NCBI RefSeq assembly: GCF_016950255.1
Contig: NZ_JACGFN010000001.1
Location: 124,001-188,000, forward strand
Origin: Pectobacterium brasiliense
GTDB taxonomy: Bacteria; Pseudomonadota; Gammaproteobacteria; Enterobacterales; Enterobacteriaceae
DNA: 64,000 bases
Reading direction: 5' to 3'
A program made the position numbers and the translations under genes. Position 1 is the stretch's first letter, and each line of letters starts with the position of its first letter. Positions 16,037-25,522 of the stretch are shown in pieces. The notes under the pieces are model-generated. The model ran no database searches, was not told the origin of the DNA, and saw only the letters and a program-made list of their open reading frames with translations.

Positions 16037-16693
16037 TTAGCTAACGGGGATAGTCGCCAGTGCTTCCGCAATTAACTTACGGAAAGACTCTGTTTTATCC
16101 GGCGTGTTCTCACCAAGCACCGTACCCACTGCCAGCGCTGCATCTTCTGCGAGTTTTTTCTGGTTTAGTTTGTTACCCCATTTATAAACACCGCCGCTTT
16201 TACCTTCAAGCGCCTTCGATAAACCAGCGATAAGAAGCAACGCGGTATCACGGTTAGCGAATTCGCCCCAATTTTCTGGTAATGGCGTGTCTTTTTTGGG
16301 ATCGGAAAAGCCATACCAGGGTGAATCATCGGAAAGTAATTGATTAGCCCACGGCCAGATATCAGCGGCAAGAAATGTGGCATCGTGGATCTGTGTATTG
16401 CGATCGATAGTGTCTACATCAATCTGCGTTGTCCAGACATTGGTCGTGTCCCCCCACGCGCTGGTATAAGACGCTCGGATAGGTTTAATGATACCGAATC
16501 TTACTGCTTGAAAGATGGTTTGCAGATAACTTTCTATTTCAGATTCTTGGTAATGGGGAACGGAGTCAGGCAGGTAGTCATCGGTACAATAAGTAATAGA
16601 AGTATTATCGCCGCTGTCACCAGCCATAACGCTTGCCACCTGATGTGCAGTGACCTCGATCATTCCCCTCATGTGTTTAGGTATTTTCAGCAT
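16037..16693 (-). CDS. Conserved element protein next to integrase, unknown function
   Basis: A 218-residue protein of no family I recognise. The N-terminal part is acidic and mixed (MIEVTAHQVASVMAGD, then ESEIESYLQTIFQAVRFGIIKP). The middle is aromatic-rich with TFLAADIWPWANQLLSDD. The C-terminus, YKWGNKLNQKKLAEDA...GENTPDKTESFRKLIAEALA, is strongly helical and basic and could be a DNA-contacting or winged segment. It lies 146 bp from the integrase. The same gene, though broken, stands in the same place in the decayed left element, so it belongs to the element backbone and not to variable cargo. A role in integration control or host takeover is possible but unsupported. Confidence 0.7.
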   Translation of the reverse strand: MLKIPKHMRGMIEVTAHQVASVMAGDSGDNTSITYCTDDYLPDSVPHYQESEIESYLQTIFQAVRFGIIKPIRASYTSAWGDTTNVWTTQIDVDTIDRNTQIHDATFLAADIWPWANQLLSDDSPWYGFSDPKKDTPLPENWGEFANRDTALLLIAGLSKALEGKSGGVYKWGNKLNQKKLAEDAALAVGTVLGENTPDKTESFRKLIAEALATIPVS

Positions 16694-16839
16694 AGTCCCT
16701 CGGCTGGTATATCAAATAGCACAGCCCCGATGTAAAGGGGCTGGTTAACGGTGTGGGTTTCTTTCGGTTTACACCGGATAAGTGCATTTTAGGAGGGCAA
16801 CTAACAGGAATCAATAAATAACTGTATATAAATACAGTA

Positions 16840-18090
16840 TTAACTATTGGCGATGCGTAATCCTCTGGCTCCTTCCGATGCCATCACTTTTCCTGTTGCG
16901 GCTGTTTCTACAAATTCGCCCCACCAGCACATCAATATCTTGCGTTGTTCCAGGTAGGTAGAGCGGTTATAGGCGCGGCGTACCTCGTTGGTGTCTACGT
17001 GGGCGAGGGCGGCTTCGATCACATCTGGCGGGAACCCTTCTTCATTGGCGGCGGTACTGAATATGGCGCGTAGGCCGTGGGATACCAGTACGCCTTTGTA
17101 ACCCATACGGCGCAATGCGGCGTTAGCGGTTTGGCTGTTCATAGGCTGCTTCGGATCTTTACTGGATGGAAACAGATATTCTCGGTGTCCGCTGATGGGC
17201 TTCATGGCGTCCAGAATGGCTAATGCCTGAGGGGACAGGGGAATAATGTGATCACGGCGCATCTTCATACGGCCAGCGGGGATTGTCCAGGTGTTATCCG
17301 CAAGATTTATTTCACTCCAGCGGGTTTCAGCGGCTTCGGCAGGGCGGGTAACGGTCAGTAGCTGCCATTCAATCAATAAACGAGTTTGTAGCTCGATGCT
17401 GGCGACCGATAGCGTTTTCATCAAGCCAGGTAATGCCTCTGGCCGAATGGTCGGCATATGAGTTTTCACCGGCGTCTGAAATGCTTTGCGGATCTTGGCG
17501 GCGGGGTTTGCAGGAATCAGCCCGGAGTTAACCGCATAATCCATTACCTCATTAATTCGCTGGATTACCCGCTTGACGGTTTCCAGCTTGCCGCTGGCCT
17601 GTATCGGTTCCAGCGCGGTGATGAAGTGACGAGCGGTAAGCTGGGTGATCGGTAGGGTTCCGATGAACGGGAACATGTATTTTTCCAGCGAGCGCCAGAT
17701 ATCTTTAATGGTGTTCTCGGCTAACGGTTGAGACTTTTTTAATTCGTACCAGTCAGCGGAGACTTTCGCGAACGTGTTTAGGTTGATGGCTTGCTCTTGT
17801 TCGCGCTGCTGTTGCTGGTGGAATTGTGGATCGATGCCTTTGCTTATCAGCGCCTTTGCCACTTCACGCCGTTGTCGGGCTTCTGCCAAAGAAACCGCAG
17901 GGAATGAACCAAAGCTGATTAATGCACGTTTCTTTGTATCGGGGCGGTAATAGTTAAAACGCCAGATTTTAGAACCGCTCGGTTTCACCAGAAGATACAA
18001 CCCATCTCCGTCCTGTAGCGTGTATTCCTTCTCGGCAGGTTTGGCGGCTTTGATCTCGGTATTGGTGAGTGGGGTAGTTATACGAGCCAT
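16840..18090 (-). CDS. P4-type tyrosine integrase
   Basis: A 416-residue site-specific recombinase. Residues 1-105 are the DUF4102 arm-binding domain (LTNTEIKAAKPAEKEYTLQDG...). Residues ~108-200 are the SAM-like core-binding domain. The catalytic domain shows R249 (TVTRPAEA), H338-x-x-R341 (HGLR), H364 and the nucleophile Y374 in RRAYNRS, so all key residues are present. It sits 178 bp from the 3' end of tRNA-Pro and reads away from it, the usual P4-like arrangement, so the element most likely uses this tRNA as attB. Upstream there are five TAGTTATA-type repeats. It appears functional, in contrast to the truncated copy at 3947-4262. Confidence 0.95.
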   Translation of the reverse strand: MARITTPLTNTEIKAAKPAEKEYTLQDGDGLYLLVKPSGSKIWRFNYYRPDTKKRALISFGSFPAVSLAEARQRREVAKALISKGIDPQFHQQQQREQEQAINLNTFAKVSADWYELKKSQPLAENTIKDIWRSLEKYMFPFIGTLPITQLTARHFITALEPIQASGKLETVKRVIQRINEVMDYAVNSGLIPANPAAKIRKAFQTPVKTHMPTIRPEALPGLMKTLSVASIELQTRLLIEWQLLTVTRPAEAAETRWSEINLADNTWTIPAGRMKMRRDHIIPLSPQALAILDAMKPISGHREYLFPSSKDPKQPMNSQTANAALRRMGYKGVLVSHGLRAIFSTAANEEGFPPDVIEAALAHVDTNEVRRAYNRSTYLEQRKILMCWWGEFVETAATGKVMASEGARGLRIANS

Positions 18091-18144
18091 CGTAGTTATA
18101 CGCTTTTGTAGTTATATGGGACGGTATAACTAAGCGTATAACTA
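18075..18144. promoter_or_regulatory. Cluster of five TAGTTATA repeats at the integrase 5' end
   Basis: TAGTTATAC occurs at 18075-18083 and 18093-18101, TAGTTATAT at 18109-18117, and the reverse complement GTATAACTA at 18124-18132 and 18136-18144. They straddle the integrase start codon (18088-18090). The same motif stands near the other end of the element at 4462-4482. They are plausible arm-type integrase or AlpA binding sites, which would also let the integrase repress its own promoter. Confidence 0.5.
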
Positions 18145-18184
18145 AACTTTCCGGCTGTAAACGGGGGATGCCGGTAGATAACAA

Positions 18185-18231
18185 GCAACAAAAAACCCGC
18201 AAACTCAGTGAGAATGCGGGTTTCTGTGGGG
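18185..18231 (-). terminator. Terminator-like hairpin behind tRNA-Pro; right copy of the 47-bp repeat
   Basis: On the minus strand, AAACCCGCA...TGCGGGTTT (18193-18223) is a 9-bp stem followed by a run of T, 45 bp past the tRNA 3' end. It probably ends the tRNA transcript. The whole block is identical to 4345-4391, so it was carried on each integrated element. Confidence 0.75.
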
Positions 18232-18267
18232 TTTCCGGTAGTAAACGATACTAACCGAATATGTATT

Positions 18268-18344
18268 TGGTCGGCACGAGAGGATTTGAACCTCCGACCC
18301 CCGACACCCCATGACGGTGCGCTACCAGGCTGCGCTACGTGCCG
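18268..18344 (-). tRNA. proL: tRNA-Pro (anticodon GGG)
   Basis: A 77-nt tRNA, read on the minus strand as CGGCACGTAGCGC... to ...CTCGTGCCGACCA. The acceptor stem CGGCACG/CGTGCCG is perfect, the D-loop has AGCCTGGTA, the anticodon loop is ATGGGGT giving GGG, and the T-arm has GGAGGTTCAAATCCTC. CCA is encoded. Its E. coli equivalent is proL, which also neighbours yejM. Its 3' part is the attachment site of the elements to the left, and it was restored intact by integration. Confidence 0.97.
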
Positions 18345-18422
18345 ATGCTATGGGCATTTATACTACCTTTTCCTGACCTTATTGCAATAGCCGGATGGAA
18401 CGACTGCTTTAGATTTAGGCAG

Positions 18423-20171
18423 TTAGTTGGCAATAAAGCGCCTTTCGTTCGTTAGTACCTGCAAGAGTAGGGCAAGCTGCGGTTTTTCATCATTCAACCG
18501 ATTTCCCGCCATGTCGTAAGCCCGGTAGTTACCGTTGCTTTCCAAGACGATGAGCTGCTCCTGCGTTGTGATGAGCAGCGTGCCGCCGTTGCCGTTAATC
18601 AACCACGGGTAGCGCCGCTGGGCTGAGAACAGGTCTTCACCCTGCGAATAATCATCCGTGCTGTTTTTAACGTGGAGCAGGCGCTGCATCAGCGTGGTCA
18701 TGACGTCTTTGTTGTCCGTCATTTTCGTAATGGTCTGCGCAGGCGTGTTCGGCCAGTGAACAATGAGTGGTGTTTGCCACTGGGTACGGGCAAAACGTGC
18801 CGCGTTGCTGGCATTCGCATTCTGGTTTTGCGCCGTTGTCACGATGACGACGGTGTTATCCAGAATGTTCTTTTCCTGCAAGGTCCGAATGATTTGCCCA
18901 ATCTGGCGATCAACGTCCTGAATATTCATGCGGCCGTTAGGCTCAGCTCCTTTGCCATCTGCGGTTTTCGGTGCGCTGCTCAGTTCAACGTAAGAGAACC
19001 AGGGGGCTGGATTATTATCGCGGCTGAGCCATTCCTGCCATTGCGTGATGATGGCATCGCCGCTTTGCTGCTGCGGTGCAGGTAAGGAAAAATCAGCAAG
19101 CAGCGCCTGACGATAAAGTGGGCTGTTGAAGCCGTTCGCCGAAAATAGTCCGAACTGATAACCCTGCTGGCTTAATGCAGTGATCAAGGCAGAAGGTTTG
19201 CGCGCGCTCAGAATGCCGTCCATATAGGTCGTCGAGAGGCCGTAAAACAGGTTAAACAAGGCGGCGTCTGGCTGGGAGCCTGAATCGTAATGATCGCTGA
19301 AGCGCACGTTTTCTGCGGCGAAGCGCGACAGGTTCGGCATCCGATTTTGTATGGCATCGGGCTGCGTATCGTCGATCATCACCATCAGCAGGTTGTAGCC
19401 GCTGCCGCTATCGCGGAAGGTGATGTTACTGAGCGGATACTCCACCGTCATGGCTTCGGGATTACCCTGCTGTGTCAGCCGACGCTGATATTCCTGTGCA
19501 TCCAGCAGACCATGTTTTTCCAGAAAACGACGTGCCGTCATCGGATAAGACAGCGGCAGATTGGCACGCTGCATGGTAATCGGGCGATAGAAATTCGCAT
19601 CGGCCCAGATGTACATCAGATGCGACGCGAAGAACGCGGAGATGAAAACGCCCGCCAGCGGTTTGCCAAAATGGCGGCGGTTCAGGCTGCGGAGTTTTTG
19701 CCAGCACCAGGTGCCGAACAGCATTTCCGCCATGAAAATCAATGGAATGCCGATAAACATCCACTGCCAGTCGCGGGCAATCTCACCCTGTCCGGGGTTG
19801 ACGACGAGTTCCCAAACGGTACTGTTGAGGTGCAGGTGAAAGCGTGTAAAGACCTCAACATCCACTAGCAGTATCGTCAGCCCGGCCGTTGCCAGCGCCG
19901 CAGACAGGAACCGCAGCAGGCGCTGCGACATCACAATAAACGTGAGCGGGAAGATGACCAGCAGATAGGCGGCGAAGACGATAAAGCTAAAATGTCCAAG
20001 CCAGCTAACCAGCGCGTAAAGTCGACCGAACAGGGACGTCGGCCAATCGGCAACAAACAGGTAGCGGCTACCCAGCCCCAAAGTGAGCAAAATGTTGAAT
20101 AAGGCGAACCAGTGTCCCCAACTGATCATCTGGGAGACTTTTTCGCGGTAGCGCTGACGGTTGGTTACCAT
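18423..20171 (-). CDS. yejM: Inner-membrane sulfatase-like regulator YejM (PbgA/LapC)
   Basis: A 582-residue protein, close to the 586 of E. coli. About five transmembrane helices occupy residues ~18-190. A periplasmic sulfatase/phosphatase-like domain follows, with YNLLMVMIDDTQPDA opening the fold, SGSQPDAALFNLFYGLSTTY in place of the nucleophile region and IVVTTAQNQNANASNAAR near the end. YejM controls LPS synthesis by binding LapB and so shielding LpxC from FtsH; it is essential in E. coli. The sulfatase active site is not complete, as in other YejM proteins. It is followed by tRNA-Pro and preceded 14 bp upstream by yejL, probably one operon. Confidence 0.95.
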   Translation of the reverse strand: MVTNRQRYREKVSQMISWGHWFALFNILLTLGLGSRYLFVADWPTSLFGRLYALVSWLGHFSFIVFAAYLLVIFPLTFIVMSQRLLRFLSAALATAGLTILLVDVEVFTRFHLHLNSTVWELVVNPGQGEIARDWQWMFIGIPLIFMAEMLFGTWCWQKLRSLNRRHFGKPLAGVFISAFFASHLMYIWADANFYRPITMQRANLPLSYPMTARRFLEKHGLLDAQEYQRRLTQQGNPEAMTVEYPLSNITFRDSGSGYNLLMVMIDDTQPDAIQNRMPNLSRFAAENVRFSDHYDSGSQPDAALFNLFYGLSTTYMDGILSARKPSALITALSQQGYQFGLFSANGFNSPLYRQALLADFSLPAPQQQSGDAIITQWQEWLSRDNNPAPWFSYVELSSAPKTADGKGAEPNGRMNIQDVDRQIGQIIRTLQEKNILDNTVVIVTTAQNQNANASNAARFARTQWQTPLIVHWPNTPAQTITKMTDNKDVMTTLMQRLLHVKNSTDDYSQGEDLFSAQRRYPWLINGNGGTLLITTQEQLIVLESNGNYRAYDMAGNRLNDEKPQLALLLQVLTNERRFIAN

Positions 20172-20185
20172 ACGTTGGTCAAAAC

Positions 20186-20416
20186 TTAGTGAGCTTTATC
20201 GGCTTTTTTAATTGAAGCCTGCAGGGCTTCAGCGAAAGAACGCGCCAGAACCTGACGTTGTGCAGGCGCGATGCTGGTGTTAATCAGGTTCGTCACCATG
20301 TTACCGAGCACCATCAAAGCAAGATCGGTTGGGGCGTGGTGCTTTTCCAGAACATTGACCATCTCAGAAAGCAGTTGTTCAACGTGTTCGTCACTATAAC
20401 GGGATGATTGTGGCAT
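20186..20416 (-). CDS. yejL: YejL family protein (DUF1414)
   Basis: A 76-residue, mostly helical protein ([39 protein letters not shown] as its N-terminal half). It is nearly collinear with E. coli YejL. The function is unknown. It is the first gene of the yejLM pair, 14 bp before yejM, and is divergent from yejK across about 220 bp of promoter region. Length and context are typical of the family. Confidence 0.9.
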   Translation of the reverse strand: MPQSSRYSDEHVEQLLSEMVNVLEKHHAPTDLALMVLGNMVTNLINTSIAPAQRQVLARSFAEALQASIKKADKAH

Positions 20417-20636
20417 AAAATGGCGTATCTCAAGCTGGTAAAGTCGCTTATCTTACCGTATAGGCTTATGCTTTTCTGCACTTTTATCATTAACGTACTT
20501 TTATCACTGGCATGCTTTTATCAATAAGTAGTGTAGACGCTTAGCGCGCGTACAGATGCAGAGTGCCAGCTTTAATGTGTTGCGGGCCGTTCGTATCAGT
20601 GTTTGAATACGCGCCTTGCCAAAAGGAGAGTTTATC

Positions 20637-21647
20637 ATGAGTCTGGATATCGCCCAGATTGCCCTGCATCAGCTAATTAAACGTGACGAACAAACGCTGG
20701 AAATGGTGTTGCGTGATTCCCTGCTGTCGACCAATGCGGCAGTAGAAGAGATGATGGCTGAACTGCATCGCGTCTACAGCGCCAAGAGTAAAGCCTATGG
20801 GCTGTTTAATGAGCAAAGCGAGCTGGCGGATGCGCTGCGAGCTTGTCGCAAAGGGGATGAGGACTTTCTGAGTTTCTCACGCGCCGCGACAGGGCGTCTG
20901 CGTGATGAGCTGGCGAAGTACCCGTTTGCCGAAGGCGGTATCGTGTTGTTCTGCCAGTATCGTTATCTGGCGGTCGAGTATTTATTGATATCCGTGCTTA
21001 ATAGCTGCAACAGCATGCGAGTTAATGAACAGCTGGATATCAGCACCACGCACTATCTGGATATCAACCATGCCGATATCGTCGCGCGTATTGATTTGAC
21101 GGAATGGGAAACCAATCCAGAATCGACACGTTATCTGACGTTCCTTAAAGGCCGCGTTGGGCGCAAAGTCTCTGACTTCTTCATGGATTTTCTGGCCGCG
21201 TCAGAAGGGCTGGATACCAAAGCACAAAATCGTGGCCTGCTGAAAGCCGTTGATGAGTATTGTGAAGAAGCGCAATTGGATAAAAACGAGCGCCAGAATT
21301 ATCGCCAGCAGGTGTATAGCTACTGCAATGAACAGTTGCAGTCCGGTGAGGAAATCGAGCTGGAGTCGCTGTCGCAGGAGCTGCCACCGCTGGGCGAGAA
21401 AACCTTTCAGCAGTTTTCAACCGAGCAAGGCTATGAGCTGGAAGAGAGCTTCCCAGCCGATCGTGGAACACTGCGTCAGTTGACCAAATTTGCGGGCAGC
21501 GGCGGCGGTATCAGTCTGAATTTTGATGCGCTATTGCTCGGCGAGCGAATTTTCTGGGATCCGGCGACGGATACGTTGACGATTAAAGGTACGCCACCGA
21601 ACCTGCGCGATCAGTTACAGCGTCGGACAAGCAGCGGTAAGTCGTAG
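20637..21647 (+). CDS. yejK: Nucleoid-associated protein YejK (NdpA)
   Basis: A 336-residue protein from ATG 20637, preceded by AAAGGAGAG. A TTG 21 bases upstream would add seven residues that are absent from relatives. It begins [19 protein letters not shown] and has [20 protein letters not shown] and [22 protein letters not shown], blocks almost identical in E. coli YejK. The protein binds DNA in the nucleoid of gamma-proteobacteria; its precise job is not settled. It is transcribed alone, divergent from yejLM, and ends at a strong hairpin at 21664-21700. Confidence 0.95.
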   Translation: MSLDIAQIALHQLIKRDEQTLEMVLRDSLLSTNAAVEEMMAELHRVYSAKSKAYGLFNEQSELADALRACRKGDEDFLSFSRAATGRLRDELAKYPFAEGGIVLFCQYRYLAVEYLLISVLNSCNSMRVNEQLDISTTHYLDINHADIVARIDLTEWETNPESTRYLTFLKGRVGRKVSDFFMDFLAASEGLDTKAQNRGLLKAVDEYCEEAQLDKNERQNYRQQVYSYCNEQLQSGEEIELESLSQELPPLGEKTFQQFSTEQGYELEESFPADRGTLRQLTKFAGSGGGISLNFDALLLGERIFWDPATDTLTIKGTPPNLRDQLQRRTSSGKS

Positions 21648-21663
21648 ACATCGCACCAGAATA

Positions 21664-21700
21664 CGTTGCCCTTTTTCCTACTTTAGGAAAAAGGGCAACG
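21664..21700. terminator. Long hairpin between yejK and the next gene
   Basis: A 17-bp perfect stem, CGTTGCCCTTTTTCCTA pairing with its complement across a 3-base loop, fills 21664-21700. The stem itself carries the T and A runs, so it can stop transcripts from both yejK and the convergent gene at 21728. Confidence 0.75.
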
Positions 21701-21727
21701 GCTGATAGCGGGTTGAAACGATAGAGA

Positions 21728-22876
21728 TTAGAAATATTTAAGCCAGCGGATGTCTCTGCGGCGGGCTTTTAAGCGGGCAAACGCGCGAACTGGCGAAAAT
21801 AACACGGCCATCAGCACCAGAGTGCACACCCACAATTGCCAGACGGCGGAAAAGCCGAACCATTCTCCCTGATTTTTCCCCCAGATCGCGACAGCGGTTA
21901 AATACATACCTTTTAAAACATACAGATGCAGTAGGTAGAAAAACATCGGTGCGGCACCGAAGCTCGCCAGTATAACGAGCCAGCGCTTTTGTTGCTGACG
22001 CTCGAATACGGCAAGCAGGCAAAGCCCGATGCTAAGCGTCAGGCAGAGAAACAGCAGCGATGGCGGGTATTTCGTGATGTTGAAATAACTCATGAGCGTT
22101 TGCGTGATGGTATCACCCTGCTGCCAGGGTTTTTCACCATACAGATTGATGCTACGCAGAACGAAGAACAGCGCTAGCGTGATCCCAGCCAGCGTGAGCA
22201 GGACTTTCTGGCGCTGAAGCGGAAATACCTCTTTTCGATATAGTGCCCCAGCGACGTAGCCAAGTGAAATGACGCCAATCCATGGCAATACCGGGTATGA
22301 AGTACGCATACGGAATGTGTCGCCGATGTCTATCCAACCGCGATCGTGCAAAATTGCCCAGGGAATAGACCAGATGGAGCCTGCGGAAGCCTGTAGAGAA
22401 TCCAGCAGGTTATGTCCGCCCACGATAACGATGCCCAGAATGAAAACCAGCCCGGCAGGGAGCCAGATCAGCGCGCTGAGGGCAAGCATACTCATACCGA
22501 TGGCCCAGATGACCTGTAGATAGATGACCTGCGGCGGGAACTGGAACGTCCACGCGAAGTTGATTAGCGTGAGCTCAAGGAGAATAAGAATTAAGCCGCG
22601 CTGGAACAGGAAGAGAGCGGTTTGTCGGCGATCTTGCACTTTTTGATGGTACAGCGCGGCAGAAAGCCCGGTTAAAAAGACAAACACGGGAGCACACAGG
22701 TGCGCCAGCGTGCGGTTGATGAATAGCATGGGATCGGTACTGGTTACATCAATCGGATCGGCGAGTTGCAGGTGTAGATAAAAGGTTTCCCGCACATGAT
22801 CCAGTAGCATAAGTACCATAACCAGACCGCGCAGGGCATCGATAGCGATAAGTCGCTGTGAGATATCACGAGACAT
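21728..22876 (-). CDS. HGSNAT/DUF1624-type membrane acyltransferase homologue
   Basis: A 382-residue polytopic membrane protein with about ten hydrophobic helices. The N-terminus RLIAIDALRGLVMVLMLLDH is the signature of the heparan-alpha-glucosaminide N-acetyltransferase catalytic family, in which a conserved His and Asp in the first helices take part in acyl transfer. The substrate is unknown; envelope sugar acylation is the usual guess. ATG 22876 is preferred to the GTG at 22882 because AAGGA lies about nine bases before the ATG. It lies between yejK and rplY, where E. coli has no such gene, and may be a lineage-specific insertion. Confidence 0.75.
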   Translation of the reverse strand: MSRDISQRLIAIDALRGLVMVLMLLDHVRETFYLHLQLADPIDVTSTDPMLFINRTLAHLCAPVFVFLTGLSAALYHQKVQDRRQTALFLFQRGLILILLELTLINFAWTFQFPPQVIYLQVIWAIGMSMLALSALIWLPAGLVFILGIVIVGGHNLLDSLQASAGSIWSIPWAILHDRGWIDIGDTFRMRTSYPVLPWIGVISLGYVAGALYRKEVFPLQRQKVLLTLAGITLALFFVLRSINLYGEKPWQQGDTITQTLMSYFNITKYPPSLLFLCLTLSIGLCLLAVFERQQQKRWLVILASFGAAPMFFYLLHLYVLKGMYLTAVAIWGKNQGEWFGFSAVWQLWVCTLVLMAVLFSPVRAFARLKARRRDIRWLKYF

Positions 22877-22916
22877 GTTCACATTCCTTTGTGAATGAGC
22901 AAATTTTTATAAAAAA

Positions 22917-22936
22917 AACGCCGCATAAGCGGCGTT
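22917..22936 (-). terminator. rplY terminator
   Basis: AACGCCGC and GCGGCGTT form an 8-bp stem with an ATAA/TTAT loop; on the minus strand a T run of eight follows. It lies 40 bp past the rplY stop codon, before the start of the next minus-strand gene. Confidence 0.85.
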
Positions 22937-22975
22937 CTTCTTTTCCGGCGTCCCGGAAAACAACTTCAGCGCAAA

Positions 22976-23260
22976 CTAAACGCGAACGAAGTCGATGTGA
23001 GTCAGTTTTGGCTTGTAAACGTGACGTTGTACAGCCTGAACTTTAACTTTAACTTCTTTGCCATCGATAGACAGGATAACTGTTTCACCGTAGAAGCCTT
23101 CTTTCACTTCTTGGTTTTTTACTGAGTCGTGATCCAGTTCGATAGATACTGGTGCTTCTGAACCACCGTAAACGATGGCTGGGAATTTACCAGCTGAACG
23201 CAGGCGGCGGCTCGCACCCTTACCCTGACCTTGACGTGCTTCTGCTTTGATAGTAATCAT
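22976..23260 (-). CDS. rplY: 50S ribosomal protein L25
   Basis: A 94-residue protein, the short enterobacterial form of L25 without the CTC extension. It starts [20 protein letters not shown] and ends [10 protein letters not shown], as in E. coli. L25 binds 5S rRNA at the central protuberance of the large subunit. It is transcribed alone with its own terminator at 22917-22936. About 260 bp of upstream sequence include its promoter and an ERIC element. Confidence 0.97.
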   Translation of the reverse strand: MITIKAEARQGQGKGASRRLRSAGKFPAIVYGGSEAPVSIELDHDSVKNQEVKEGFYGETVILSIDGKEVKVKVQAVQRHVYKPKLTHIDFVRV

Positions 23261-23400
23261 TTTCTTCTCTACTTATATAAAGTAATCCTGCTACAGGCGA
23301 CCCAGCAGCAGGTTGGGTTATTCAGCTTTTGCGAACAAAAGCGGGCTGAATTCTAGCGGAATATGGCTCCGCGGGCAAATGAATCCCAAAATTACTCGTC

Positions 23401-23516
23401 ATACTTCAAGTTTCATGTGCGTTGGCAGCGTTCTGTCACCCGAATCACTTACCTGAGTAAGCTCATCGGGATTCCCTCACTTGCCGCCTGCCTGAAACTC
23501 GAATTATTTAGAGTAT
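23401..23516. repeat. ERIC-type palindromic element
   Basis: A 116-bp imperfect palindrome with ends ATACT/AGTAT, an inner GTAAGCTCATCGGGATTCC matching the conserved ERIC core (where many copies read GTAAGCTCCTGGGGATTC), and a partner CCCGAATCACTTACCTGAG. The right end lies four bases from the radD stop codon, so it is transcribed in the 3' untranslated end of the radD message. Confidence 0.8.
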
Positions 23517-23519
23517 ACA

Positions 23520-25280
23520 TTAGCCGCGGAGCTCGTTGGCGCGACGAAAGCGTCCCTGATAATCAAAGAGCTTTTCGCGTATTTGCCAGAATTTTCCGTG
23601 TTTACGGGCGACGACAAAATCAGGTGCGCGTAATAATAGCTGCTGTGCGATGACGTCGGTGGCATTTTGCCAGTTAAACGGTGTTCCCGGCGCGCGTTGG
23701 TGAACACGTAAGAACTGTTGCAGGAAAACGTGGCGCTGAGCGGTAGTGTGCAGGCGAAAAAGCTCACTCACTTCGGCATCGTCTTCATCGTGGTAGGTAA
23801 TTTTTAACCATTCACCTTTTGCGTCCTGCCCCTGCTCGAAACTCATGCCGCTACAGCGTAAAACCAGCGCATCTTTCAGTTTCAACGCCGCTTTCAGCAT
23901 ATCGTCAGGATCGACCAATACCTCGTCACACTGGTGGCAGCGCCGCGCCGCGATATCATTTTCCGCGCCGCAGTGCGGACAGACTTTAAACCGAAACCGG
24001 AAATCACACTGCTGGCGTTGGCCACTTTCTGCTATTTCCCAGCCCTGACAGCGGCGGCCATAGTGTTCGATGATGTCGCCGTCCGGGGTTGTTTTCCCCC
24101 AGAATAGATTGGCAAAGCCACATTCGGGGCAGAAGATCTGTACCGGCTGGCTGCCAGCATGCGGCTTGCTGTTGCCGACTTCTGGCGTATAGAGATCGTG
24201 TGGGTTGCCCGCATAATCCAGAATCAGGCAGTCCGTTTTCCCCGGATACAAACGTAAACCACGCCCGACGATTTGCTGATACAGGCTGACTGATTCTGTT
24301 GGCCGAAGGATAGCAATAAGGTCGACATGCGGGGCGTCAAACCCGGTCGTTAGCACCGCCACGTTGACCAGATACCGCAGCGACTGATGTTTAAAAGCGT
24401 CAATCAGCGCATCACGCTCGGCCGCTGGGGTATCGGCGCTAACCAGTGCAGCCTGTCCGGCCGGTAGCAAGGCCGTAATTTCTTTGGCATGTTCGACGGT
24501 AGACGCAAAAATCATCACGCCGCGCCGCGTTTGCGCATAATCGATGACCTGACTGATGATGTGCGGCGTAATTCGCTGCTGACGTTTGAGTTCGAGGTTC
24601 AGGTCGGCTTCGCTGAATAACCCGTTGCTGCGGGCGACGAGCTTACTGAAATCATATTGCACCACTGGCATATCCAGTCGGTCAGGCGGTACCAGAAAGC
24701 CATGCTTGATCATATAACGCAGCGGTAGCTCATAGATGCAGTCGCGGAACAAACTGCGCTCGTCGCCACGGATCATGCCGTGATAGTGATACTGATATAT
24801 CCAGCCTTTACCAAGCCGATAGGGCGTCGCCGTTAAGCCGAGCAGCCGCAGCTGTGAGTTAGTCTTTTGCAGATGTTGGATGATTTGTTGATATTGGCTA
24901 TTATCGTCGTCGCTAATGCGGTGGCATTCATCAATGATCAGCAGCGAGAAGGCACCATCGAACTGGTCGAGATTACGCGCGACGGACTGCACGCTGCCAA
25001 AGACCACCTTTCCCTGACTCTCTCGCTGCTGTAGCCCTGCCGCGAAGATATCCGCTTCCAAATCCAAGGCACGGTATTTGGCATGGTTTTGTGCGACCAG
25101 TTCCTTAACGTGCGCAAGCACCAGCACGCGGCCACGAGCAAGCCGCGCCAGTTCAGCGATAACCAGACTTTTCCCCGCACCGGTAGGCAAAACGATGACG
25201 GCCGGTTGGGTGTGACGGCGAAAATAGTCGAGTGTGGCGGAAACAGCCTCACGCTGGTAAGGCCGTAGTGTGAACGACAT
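23520..25280 (-). CDS. radD: DNA repair helicase-like ATPase RadD
   Basis: A 586-residue SF2 protein (YejH in E. coli). Motif I is LPTGAGKS, motif II DECH in [13 protein letters not shown], motif [11 protein letters not shown], and motif [10 protein letters not shown]. The C-terminal third has zinc-finger cysteines in [11 protein letters not shown] and [18 protein letters not shown]. RadD works with SSB and RecA in recombinational repair after double-strand breaks and stalled forks. It lies 2 bp behind the small YecH-like gene, so both are likely one transcript. All motifs are intact. Confidence 0.95.
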   Translation of the reverse strand: MSFTLRPYQREAVSATLDYFRRHTQPAVIVLPTGAGKSLVIAELARLARGRVLVLAHVKELVAQNHAKYRALDLEADIFAAGLQQRESQGKVVFGSVQSVARNLDQFDGAFSLLIIDECHRISDDDNSQYQQIIQHLQKTNSQLRLLGLTATPYRLGKGWIYQYHYHGMIRGDERSLFRDCIYELPLRYMIKHGFLVPPDRLDMPVVQYDFSKLVARSNGLFSEADLNLELKRQQRITPHIISQVIDYAQTRRGVMIFASTVEHAKEITALLPAGQAALVSADTPAAERDALIDAFKHQSLRYLVNVAVLTTGFDAPHVDLIAILRPTESVSLYQQIVGRGLRLYPGKTDCLILDYAGNPHDLYTPEVGNSKPHAGSQPVQIFCPECGFANLFWGKTTPDGDIIEHYGRRCQGWEIAESGQRQQCDFRFRFKVCPHCGAENDIAARRCHQCDEVLVDPDDMLKAALKLKDALVLRCSGMSFEQGQDAKGEWLKITYHDEDDAEVSELFRLHTTAQRHVFLQQFLRVHQRAPGTPFNWQNATDVIAQQLLLRAPDFVVARKHGKFWQIREKLFDYQGRFRRANELRG

Positions 25281-25282
25281 AA

Positions 25283-25522
25283 CTAATGCTGGCAGATTTT
25301 ACTGGCGCTGGTGGTAAAGCCTGCATCGTGAGGGATAAATTTCCCGCGTTCAGACAGAAACTGTACCAGCATTGAGGCCGTCATATTTTCGGCGGAACAG
25401 GTATGAAAACGCGCCTCGTTGCCGAAGCGGGCTTCTATCGTGCTAATCAGCTGTTCGGTGGTAAATGACTCACCGGATGCGAGCATCATTTGCAACACTT
25501 CATGACCGTGAATAGATGACAT
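25283..25522 (-). CDS. YecH-like small metal-binding protein
   Basis: A 79-residue protein. The start ATG 25522 follows AAGGACAGCCCC and gives the usual N-terminus [18 protein letters not shown]; a longer frame to 25612 lacks support. The N-terminal HGH, a central HTCSAENM and the C-terminal CQH offer His and Cys ligands, matching the YecH family, which is annotated as metal-binding without a proven role. It is immediately upstream of radD (2-bp gap). Confidence 0.8.
   Translation of the reverse strand: MSSIHGHEVLQMMLASGESFTTEQLISTIEARFGNEARFHTCSAENMTASMLVQFLSERGKFIPHDAGFTTSASKICQH

Noticed and set aside
16340..16735. 131-codon plus-strand frame opposite the int-adjacent gene
   Set aside because: The minus-strand gene is supported by a homologous copy in the left element; this one is its shadow.
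19290..19868. 192-codon plus-strand frame opposite yejM
   Set aside because: It is antisense to a well-known gene, with His/Arg-rich composition typical of shadow frames.
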